This document shows, piece after piece, positions 44,638-52,133 of a DNA stretch of 64,000 nt; the stretch's first letter is position 1, and each line of letters starts with the position of its first letter. The stretch spans positions 1-64,000 of the forward strand of contig JAHHHJ010000020.1 in assembly GCA_019359445.1 (NCBI GenBank), written 5' to 3'. The position numbers and the translations under genes were made by a program. A model generated the notes under the pieces. That model was not told where the DNA came from. It saw nothing but the letters and a program-made list of their open reading frames with translations, and ran no database searches. The stretch is from Kastovskya adunca ATA6-11-RM4 (lineage in GTDB: Bacteria > Cyanobacteriota > Cyanobacteriia > Cyanobacteriales > Coleofasciculaceae).

Positions 44638-45411
44638 ATGAGCAAACTACAAGCCTTGATTTTTGACATGGATGGAACGATGGCAGATACGGAACGAGAT
44701 GGGCATCGGGTTGCCTTTAATCGCGCCTTTGCCAAAGCTGGATTGGACTGGGATTGGTCAGGCGAACTCTACGGTGAGTTGCTGTCTGTTTCTGGTGGCA
44801 AAGAGCGCATGCGGTATTACATAACTGACTACCAACCCGACTTTACTCCCTCTACTGATTTAGATGAATTCATTGCCGACTTGCACCTGTCTAAGAGCAA
44901 GTATTACCAAGAACTATTAGCTGAAGGAAGTATCCCCTTGCGGCTTGGGGTGCAGCGATTGTTAACAGAGGCTCAACAGCAAGGACTACGTTTAGCGATC
45001 GCTACTACCAGTTCTCGCCCCAATTCCAAGGCTTTGCTAGAAAGCACGTTGCCTCCTGAAGCGGTAGCGTGGTTTGAGGTTGTAGCCGCTGGTGACATGG
45101 TTCCTGAAAAAAAGCCAGCGCCAGATGTCTATAATTACGTGCTACAAGCGATGGACTTAGACCCACAAGATTGTCTGGTTTTTGAAGACTCGGCTAACGG
45201 ACTGAAAGCTTCCTCACAAGCCGGACTAAAAGCCGTGGTTACTGTCAACGGCGACACGCAGCACCAAGATTTTTCTGAGGCGGTGTTAGTTTTAGACCAT
45301 TTGGGCGAACCCCAGCAGCCTTTCACTGTTCTGGCGGGTGAAGCCGGGAATCATAGCTATGTAGATGTAGCTCTAGCCCGTTACTTACATGAACAAAATT
45401 GTGCTGATTAG
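44638..45411 (+). CDS. HAD-IA phosphatase, CbbY-like
   Basis: A 257-residue HAD hydrolase. Motif I is IFDMDGTMADTE (about 8-19) with both Asp residues intact, unlike the first HAD protein of this window. Motif II is ATTSSRP (about 122-128), motif III is the Lys in EKKPAPDVY (about 158-166), and motif IV is FEDSANGLKAS (about 182-192). The helical cap with LLSVSGGKERMRYYI matches CbbY/CbbZ-like enzymes. CbbY removes the inhibitor xylulose bisphosphate from the Rubisco pathway; assignment of that substrate here is by family only. Confidence 0.9.
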   Translation: MSKLQALIFDMDGTMADTERDGHRVAFNRAFAKAGLDWDWSGELYGELLSVSGGKERMRYYITDYQPDFTPSTDLDEFIADLHLSKSKYYQELLAEGSIPLRLGVQRLLTEAQQQGLRLAIATTSSRPNSKALLESTLPPEAVAWFEVVAAGDMVPEKKPAPDVYNYVLQAMDLDPQDCLVFEDSANGLKASSQAGLKAVVTVNGDTQHQDFSEAVLVLDHLGEPQQPFTVLAGEAGNHSYVDVALARYLHEQNCAD

Positions 45412-46046
45412 CCGACTAAAATTGCATCGATAGACAAACTTTTAAGGAGTAGAGATTTAGTAACTTCCAACTCTCTACTTCAGGGCATGGCATTATCATG
45501 CCCCTACATATTTTGAATTTTTTAAGTTATTGAATCGACGTTCCTTAAGACAAATTGGGAGATTCTGAAAGAACTACAGGTTTTACCCCTATTGCCTTCT
45601 GAGGTTTAGCTAGGGCGTTTTCTCGCACGCTACTCGTCGTCTTAATTTTAGGATTCAAAATTGTAGAGAGGACTTTAGGAAGTGCAATACATCCTACAAT
45701 GTTGAATAAGGTGATGAGTAGGCAGGTCATTAAGCTCATATTTAGTATTTTTCTCCAAGGGAAATTGGTTTTTTAGTAAGAATTTAAAGTAGCTTTTTTA
45801 AGCGTCTATTCCTCATTATGAGGGTAAACACGAAAAGAAAATCAATAAATATGATTTAAATTACTTGTAAACTTTATAAGTTTTGCTAATATAAATTCTG
45901 ATCTAGAGGCTATAGGGAGCGAATAAACAGCAAGCTTTGACAAGTTGTTAGGCATTGTCATATTCACCCCATAGCATAGACATTAAGACCAGCGACTCAA
46001 AGCGATCGCTAGTTTTCACCAATTCCTGCGCCACTCCTTAGACTTT
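45412..46046. other. Mostly non-coding gap, one weak small frame
   Basis: 635 bp, strongly AT-rich between 45740 and 45960. Apart from the short minus-strand frame at 45545-45739, no gene, RNA or repeat is supported. Confidence 0.4.
45545..45739 (-). CDS. Possible small membrane protein, 64 residues
   Basis: The frame has a hydrophobic N terminus (SLMTCLLITLFNIVGCIALP) that could be a signal or anchor, followed by a polar tail. A GGAG lies about 14 bp before the ATG, rather far. There is no homology I can recall. It may be a chance frame. Confidence 0.35.
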   Translation of the reverse strand: MSLMTCLLITLFNIVGCIALPKVLSTILNPKIKTTSSVRENALAKPQKAIGVKPVVLSESPNLS

Positions 46047-46754
46047 CTACTCTCGCCATAAAGCAATGCCACCGAGTAACCCTGTGATATTGGGCACGAT
46101 TTTGGCATTGGGAGGTAGGTCAAAGTTGATTTTTTTAGCTTCACCACCACCGATATAGAGGTAGTCGTAGTTAAACAAATGCTCTAAAGAGGCGATCGCC
46201 TTTTGCAAGCGAGTGTTCCATTTTTTATCGCCGACTTGCTCCAGTGCGGCGCGCCCTAATTGCTGCTCATAAGTTTCCCCTTTGCGAAACATATGATGTC
46301 CAGCCTCCAAATTAGGCACAAGCTTACCGTGCAAAAATAAGGCAGAACCGAAACCCGTACCGAGGGTAATCACCAGTTCTAAGCCCTTTCCAGCAACTGC
46401 TCCTAGTCCTTGCATATCCGCATCGTTGACAACCCGCACTGGCTTATTCCACTGACTGGTGAGTGCCGTTGCTAAATCGAACTGCAGCCAACTGGGGTGT
46501 AGGTTTGCTGCCGTTTCTATGACACCGTCTCGCACCACACCAGGAAATCCTACAGAGACGCGATCAAAGTCTCCTTGCCCTGATACTAACTGCGCGATCG
46601 CGTCAATAACCGCTTCTTGTGTCGGTGGGTTGGGCGTATCGACACGGCTGCGTTCAGTCAACGGCTGCCCCATTGCATCTAAAACCATGACTTTTACGCC
46701 ACTACCACCAATATCGATAGTGAGAGTTTTTGCAGATGTACTTGCTTGAGTCAT
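46047..46754 (-). CDS. ppgK: Polyphosphate glucokinase (ROK family)
   Basis: A 235-residue sugar kinase of the ROK fold. The phosphate-1 loop is IDIGGSGVKVMVLD (about 13-26). VSVGFPGVVRDG, the catalytic Asp in VVNDADMQGLGA (about 109-120) and the phosphate-2 loop LGTGFGSALF follow. LEAGHHMF and the small size fit polyphosphate-glucose phosphotransferases, which use inorganic polyphosphate (often also ATP) to make glucose 6-phosphate. TAGGAGT lies about 15 bp before the ATG. The stop is followed within 100 bp by the AT-rich gap. Confidence 0.88.
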   Translation of the reverse strand: MTQASTSAKTLTIDIGGSGVKVMVLDAMGQPLTERSRVDTPNPPTQEAVIDAIAQLVSGQGDFDRVSVGFPGVVRDGVIETAANLHPSWLQFDLATALTSQWNKPVRVVNDADMQGLGAVAGKGLELVITLGTGFGSALFLHGKLVPNLEAGHHMFRKGETYEQQLGRAALEQVGDKKWNTRLQKAIASLEHLFNYDYLYIGGGEAKKINFDLPPNAKIVPNITGLLGGIALWRE

Positions 46755-46833
46755 TGAGTAGTTGTACTCCTAAAATAAATCCTGAACTTGTACTTAGTAG
46801 TTCTAAGTACTGAATCCTGAGTCATGTTAGCAG

Positions 46834-49800
46834 TTAGCGAAAGCACCCTTCCCATGTTGGAGCTTGGGCGAGCAGAATCTCAGCAGCAAGGACATCCAAG
46901 GGTTTAGAGAAAAGGTAGCCTTGTCCTTGTTCGCACTCTAGGGACTGAAGTTGGTGAAGTTGCGATCGCGTTTCTACGCCTTCGGCAATGACATCCATCT
47001 TCAAGGTATGGGCAAGAGAGACAATTGCTCGGACAATCTTGGAGTTTTCATCATCTTGATTCATCCGACTGACGAACGAGCGGTCAATCTTCAAGGTATT
47101 AACGGGAAAACGATGCAAATAGGAGAGCGACGAATAACCCGTGCCAAAATCATCAATGGATAGCTGAATATTCCTCTTTCTTAGTTGTAGAAGCATCTCA
47201 GTTACCGTTTCAGCATTATCCATCAATATGCTTTCAGTAATTTCTAGCTTCAGGCTGTGTCCGTCCAAATGAGTTTCTGCCAGCACTTGGTCGATTTGCT
47301 CAATTAAATCTTGCTCCCTCAATTGTTTACCCGAAAGGTTCACACTGATGGTTAAGGGGGCGAGGTGGGGAAACTGCTTTTGCCAAACCTGCATAGTGGC
47401 ACAGGCTTCTTGGAGTATCCACTGACCGATGGGGACGATTAACCCAGTTTCTTCGGCAATGGGGATAAATTCAACCGGAGAAACTAAACCCCGCTCAGGA
47501 TGTTGCCAGCGAATCAACGCTTCAAAGCCTGTCAGCTTACCCGTGATTAAGGAGGTGATCGGTTGGTAGTAAACGTGAAACTCCTGATTTCGCAATGCCC
47601 GTCGCAGGTCAGTTTCGAGTTGCAATCGCCCTAAGACATGGGCGTGCATTTCCTTGTCAAAAATCTCATGACGAGCTTTACCCATTTCCTTGGCGCGGTA
47701 CAGGGCGATATCAGCATCGCGCAACAAGTCTTCTGGTTGGTCGTAGGGTGCTAAGTACAGGGCAATGCCAATGCTGGCACTGGTAAAGATTTCATGCCCA
47801 TCTAGGTTAAAGGGTTGCACGAGTTCGTGGTGAATGCGTTCAGCCACACTGATCGCATCTTGATGATCTTGGATATTGTCTAAAAGGATAGTGAACTCGT
47901 CTCCCCCTAGGCGAGCAACGGTATCTATCGGGCGCAGGCAGAGTTCTAGCTTACGAGCGATCGCGATTAGCAATTGGTCTCCCACCATATGCCCAACACT
48001 ATCGTTGACAACCTTAAAGCGATCGAGGTCTAAAAATAGGACAGCAAATAAATAATCGTTGTAGCGCTTTGCCCGATTAAGAGCCTGTTTGAGGCGATCG
48101 ATAAATAAGGCGCGGTTGGACAGTCCGGTCAATGGATCGTGAAACGCGTCGTGTCGCAGGCGTTCCTCCATTTGCTTGTGCTGAGTGACATCAACAATTT
48201 GAGCGATGAAATGAAGCGGTAAATGTTGAGAGTCCCGAACCAGAGCAACTTTCAAGAGGGCATTGACAATCCGACCATCCTTGGCAAGATAGCGCTTTTC
48301 CAGTTGAAATTCGGAAATCGTACCCTCAAGTAACTGTCGATCCAAAATCAAGTTAGTGGCTAAGTCATCAGGGTGGGTGATATCTGCAAGGGTGAGGTTG
48401 AGGAGTTCTTCGGTGGTGTAGCCTACCGCGTCGCACAATGCCTGATTGACCCGCAAAAACTTACCGCCCAAAGTGGCGATGACCATGCCAATCGGTGCCA
48501 GTTCAAAGGTGAGGCGGAACTGCTCCTCGCTTTTTTCCAGGGCTTCTATAAAGTCCTTGCGCTCGGTGACATCCGTTTGAACGCCAATAAAGTGAGTCAA
48601 GTAGCCTTCGGTATTGTAGACCGGAGCCGTATAAAGTTCATTCCAAAACAGCGTGCCATCTTTGCGATAGTTGCGGAGAACCGCGCGACATTCTCTACCT
48701 GTGGCGATCGCGTTTCGCAACCCTTCCAGGGCAGGTTGGTGAGTATCTGTCCCTTGTAAAAATCGACAATTTCGTCCAACGATTTCCTCAGACTTGTAGC
48801 CCGTTAAACGCTCAAAACTAGGATTAACGTAGATCACCGGATTATCTGTCTCAACTGCATCCGCAATCACAATTCCGTTACTGCTGGAATTAATTGCTCG
48901 TTTGAGTAAGTACAGTTCGGCTTCTGATTGGTAACGCTCAATTGCCGCTGCCAAGACGTTGGCGATCGCCTGCAAAAAGTGAACATCATCTTTGGTAAAC
49001 TGACGCTCTTGCGTAGAGTGTACCCCTAAAATCCCATAGGGCTGTTTCTTCCCTGGAATCACTAAAGTTGCACCACTGATCACCTTGTGGTTGTGCAAAA
49101 GAGGCGAACCACTAAAGCGCGTCTCAACGCGCAGGTCTTCCACAATCACGGGTTCGTCCTTCATCAAGGTGTATCCCGCTTGGTAACTAGCCTGCGTTCC
49201 CACTTTTGCCAAACCCACTAACCCATCCTGCCAACCTACTCCCGCCCGCAGCAAGAACGCACTTTCACCGGGCAACAGTTCCAAAACCTCACAGTACTCC
49301 ACCGAGAGCGTCTGGGCTACCAGGATAACAACTTCCTGCATCAAGATGGATAAATCCGTACTGGCAATCCCCTGTTGCCCAAGTTGCGCCACCGCTAAGT
49401 GCTGATGCAACCGCTCCTTCAACTCTGCGGTTCTCTTCCGTAGTGCCACCTCCGAGTAGGTACGCTGGACAACTTCTTGTTGTAGTTGCTGATTGGCTTG
49501 TTCTAATTGAGCTGTTCTTGCCTCTACTAAAGTTTCTAGCTCTTCATTCGAGCGTTGCAGGTCTTGCCGTACTTCCCTGAGGTTAGTCACCAGTGGGATG
49601 CAGTAGGAATAAAGCCCAGCAACTAACAAAGCCCAACTAATCAGGCAACCCAATTCTGCAAAGAGGAGGAAGTTAACTGGACTTTGACCACTAAGGCATT
49701 GATTAAAAGCATCGCTATCTAAAATCCAGTTAAACGGACTTGAAGCCAAGCTAGCAGTGAGAGTAAAAACGTTGCCTGTGGAGTGGCGAAACAGCTCTCT

Positions 49801-49887
49801 AGCTTCCACTAACCCCGAAACGCTTAAGAGCAATCCGATAATAAATGCCCTCATCCTTACTTGAGTGAGCTTCCCCATATTTGGCAC
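46834..49887 (-). CDS. Membrane-bound LOV-PAS-GGDEF-EAL c-di-GMP enzyme
   Basis: A 1017-residue signalling protein. Two membrane helices (about 12-30 and 72-98) flank a periplasmic loop, and a coiled coil (about 105-165) follows. A GAF domain spans about 175-325. The first PAS domain (about 330-440) has the LOV signature GRNCRFLQ with the photoactive Cys near residue 374, then NYRKDGTLFWNEL and GVQTDVT, i.e. the flavin-contact Asn and Gln residues. A second PAS lies at 450-565. The cyclase motif is GGDEF, with an RxxD inhibitory site (RPID) before it. The phosphodiesterase has FEALIRW, EITES, DDFGTGYSSL and KIDRSFV. Both catalytic domains look active. The frame starts with GTG (49887); the ATG at 49878 is an equal candidate. 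Confidence 0.93.
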   Translation of the reverse strand: MPNMGKLTQVRMRAFIIGLLLSVSGLVEARELFRHSTGNVFTLTASLASSPFNWILDSDAFNQCLSGQSPVNFLLFAELGCLISWALLVAGLYSYCIPLVTNLREVRQDLQRSNEELETLVEARTAQLEQANQQLQQEVVQRTYSEVALRKRTAELKERLHQHLAVAQLGQQGIASTDLSILMQEVVILVAQTLSVEYCEVLELLPGESAFLLRAGVGWQDGLVGLAKVGTQASYQAGYTLMKDEPVIVEDLRVETRFSGSPLLHNHKVISGATLVIPGKKQPYGILGVHSTQERQFTKDDVHFLQAIANVLAAAIERYQSEAELYLLKRAINSSSNGIVIADAVETDNPVIYVNPSFERLTGYKSEEIVGRNCRFLQGTDTHQPALEGLRNAIATGRECRAVLRNYRKDGTLFWNELYTAPVYNTEGYLTHFIGVQTDVTERKDFIEALEKSEEQFRLTFELAPIGMVIATLGGKFLRVNQALCDAVGYTTEELLNLTLADITHPDDLATNLILDRQLLEGTISEFQLEKRYLAKDGRIVNALLKVALVRDSQHLPLHFIAQIVDVTQHKQMEERLRHDAFHDPLTGLSNRALFIDRLKQALNRAKRYNDYLFAVLFLDLDRFKVVNDSVGHMVGDQLLIAIARKLELCLRPIDTVARLGGDEFTILLDNIQDHQDAISVAERIHHELVQPFNLDGHEIFTSASIGIALYLAPYDQPEDLLRDADIALYRAKEMGKARHEIFDKEMHAHVLGRLQLETDLRRALRNQEFHVYYQPITSLITGKLTGFEALIRWQHPERGLVSPVEFIPIAEETGLIVPIGQWILQEACATMQVWQKQFPHLAPLTISVNLSGKQLREQDLIEQIDQVLAETHLDGHSLKLEITESILMDNAETVTEMLLQLRKRNIQLSIDDFGTGYSSLSYLHRFPVNTLKIDRSFVSRMNQDDENSKIVRAIVSLAHTLKMDVIAEGVETRSQLHQLQSLECEQGQGYLFSKPLDVLAAEILLAQAPTWEGCFR

Positions 49888-50568
49888 TGAGACTTTATCT
49901 TGATTATTTTTAATAAAAAATATTTACCTAGTAATCTCTTATTTATAAATATCATCGAATCTATGCGAAATACAATTTTTTGTTAAAACTTTAAAAAATA
50001 ATTCAAAAACTTCTCTAATTAAATATAAAACTTTTATAGTTATACTTCTAGATGATTGCCCTTGGGGTGTTGAGGTTCCCCAGTTGCTAAGATTCAATAC
50101 TTTTTTAATTAAAAATCTACGTATTAATCCTTAGAAAGAAGGCACCTATGGAAACAGTGATTTTGTTAATCTTCAATTTTATATAAACAATATAGATAAA
50201 TAGTAAAAATAGAGATAATGTTTTTTATAAATCTAAAAGTTAGGATTCAAGGGCGATATACTTTTTTATAAGCTATATAAAATGTGGTAATTCAACACAC
50301 AAATATTTATTTGTAGCCACTGTTCCAATAAGCTGCTAGACGCTGAGCTTACTGATTTTGACACCAGAAAAGAAAAAGCGCTTAAAAGTCCAGAGAAGGA
50401 TAAATTCTTTTTTACACAAAGTACTTTATCCTTGATTTTAATTAAAAATTACTGTAGAACGTGGCATCAACTGCGGAAATAATGCTTTTTACTGTTGCGT
50501 ATCCGGAATAGTTTCGGCGGCTATTGTAGCTAGTCCGTATTGTAGGTAGAGGAGTTTTAGGAGAAACT
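49888..50568. promoter_or_regulatory. 681-bp AT-rich gap before the exosortase operon
   Basis: The gap between divergent genes is very AT-rich. AAGGATAAA (50396-50404) and TTTATCCTT (50425-50433) form a 9-bp stem that could be an operator or weak terminator. GGAG sites just before 50569 serve the exosortase start. No small gene is supported. Confidence 0.45.
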
Positions 50569-52131
50569 ATGCGTGCTGCCACTCATTCAGCTACCTTAAA
50601 AAACAGCATCCTTAGCTCATTTCTACTCCTTGCGGTTTGGGCGGGTGTCAACATTTCCTCCCTCCAATGGCTCTTTCAATCTTTGCAGTCAGCATCGCGC
50701 CTCAATTTGATGCTGATGGGGTTAGGGGGAATCGCTCTGATGGTTCAGGGAGTGCGTCTTTACCGTCGCGGTAAATGGCGACAGATTTTTTCTTTGGCTC
50801 CTATCTTTGCACCCTATCCCTTGCTGCTGATGTTGGGTTCCGCCGTGAGTGCGATCGCTATCCAGTGGCTGGTTGATATCCACCAACTAACGGTGCTGCT
50901 ATTTTTACTAGGAACCTATGGGCTTTGCGGTGTATTTTTAACACCTGAGCCTTGGCGAAAAGGATTGCCCATTGCTACCCTGCTTGCTTGTGTCATTCCC
51001 TTCAGTACCCAAATTGGGACGGGACTGGGTTTGCCAGCACGGATACTGACGGCTCATGCGGTAGAGCAAATCCTCGCGAGTTGGAAAATTGCCGCGATTT
51101 CTTCCTACGACATCATCGTATTAGAAAACGGAGTTGCCCATGTCGATGCACCCTGTAGTGGGCTAAAAAGTTTGTGGATAGGGACGCTCTTTTTACTTGC
51201 CGTCACAGGGTTAGAAGGGCGGGTGTTGGGATGGCGATGGTTGTTGGTGTGCTTGTCCAACCTATTGTTGTTGATTTCCGCCAATACTGTGCGGGTATTA
51301 CTGTTAGTATTGCTGATTCATGTTTGGGGACAAAGTGCGATCGCGGAAGTTCTCCACGTTCCCCTAGGAATCCTCGGATTAGGATTTGCCTGTGCCGTTA
51401 CCTGGCTACTGTTGCAGCGTGTTCCCTTATGGGCTTCTAGGAAAACAGGAGAGAGTGTAGAGACAAAGGCATTCCCGTCTCAGGGCAAGGGAGCAATTGC
51501 CAATCGGTATCAACTCGCACTGCTACTCGTCGGCATGATCACCATCGGGCTAGTTCCCCAACTCTACCCAACACCATCGGAACAACCTCTGGTAGTTACT
51601 GCCTTGCAATGGCCCCAAGAAATTGTCTCAAAACCCATCCCCCTAACCACTGCCGAACAAAACTTCTTCGCTAGTTATCCGAGCTTAATCCCAGAAAAAC
51701 GACGCTTTGCCCTTGGGGATTTGACAGGTTCAATGTTGGTTGTTGCTAATACCTCCTGGCGCAATTACCACTCCCCAGAACTGTGCTTGATGGGGAGCGG
51801 CTTGGAAGTGAACCGCATCAATCGCCAACAGCTAACGCCTGTTGTCCTAGCGCGTTGGCTATCTTTATCGAATCAGAGATTTTCTGCCGCCTACTGGTTT
51901 CAATCCCCTCAACAAACCACTGATGATTTTTTATCTCGCCTATGGAGTGAGATTGCTCGCCACCAAAAAAATTGGGTTTTAGTGTCCATTCTCTTCGACA
52001 ACCATCGCCGCCCCGATAGCCCGGAAATTCAAGCCTTTGCCACTGCGATTCACGATGCCATCGACCGTAGTTTAAACGTAGTGCATGAGCAACCTGCCAC
52101 TATTCAATCCACCATCTCCAAGGAAGTGTAG
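50569..52131 (+). CDS. xrtO: Exosortase O with fused EpsI-like domain
   Basis: A 520-residue membrane protein. About eight helices precede and surround the transpeptidase-like core: the active Cys in DAPCSGLKSLW (about 195), the Arg in ANTVRVLLLVLLIH (about 243), and a conserved His in HVPLGILGLG. The C-terminal part (about 330-500) is periplasmic and carries NYHSPELCLMGSG, the N.H.PE.C motif of EpsI/DUF3485. Exosortases cut and sort proteins with C-terminal PEP-CTERM signals. The next gene starts 2 bp after the stop and encodes exactly such a protein. An AGGAG site lies about 8 bp before the ATG. Confidence 0.9.
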   Translation: MRAATHSATLKNSILSSFLLLAVWAGVNISSLQWLFQSLQSASRLNLMLMGLGGIALMVQGVRLYRRGKWRQIFSLAPIFAPYPLLLMLGSAVSAIAIQWLVDIHQLTVLLFLLGTYGLCGVFLTPEPWRKGLPIATLLACVIPFSTQIGTGLGLPARILTAHAVEQILASWKIAAISSYDIIVLENGVAHVDAPCSGLKSLWIGTLFLLAVTGLEGRVLGWRWLLVCLSNLLLLISANTVRVLLLVLLIHVWGQSAIAEVLHVPLGILGLGFACAVTWLLLQRVPLWASRKTGESVETKAFPSQGKGAIANRYQLALLLVGMITIGLVPQLYPTPSEQPLVVTALQWPQEIVSKPIPLTTAEQNFFASYPSLIPEKRRFALGDLTGSMLVVANTSWRNYHSPELCLMGSGLEVNRINRQQLTPVVLARWLSLSNQRFSAAYWFQSPQQTTDDFLSRLWSEIARHQKNWVLVSILFDNHRRPDSPEIQAFATAIHDAIDRSLNVVHEQPATIQSTISKEV

Positions 52132-52133
52132 CA

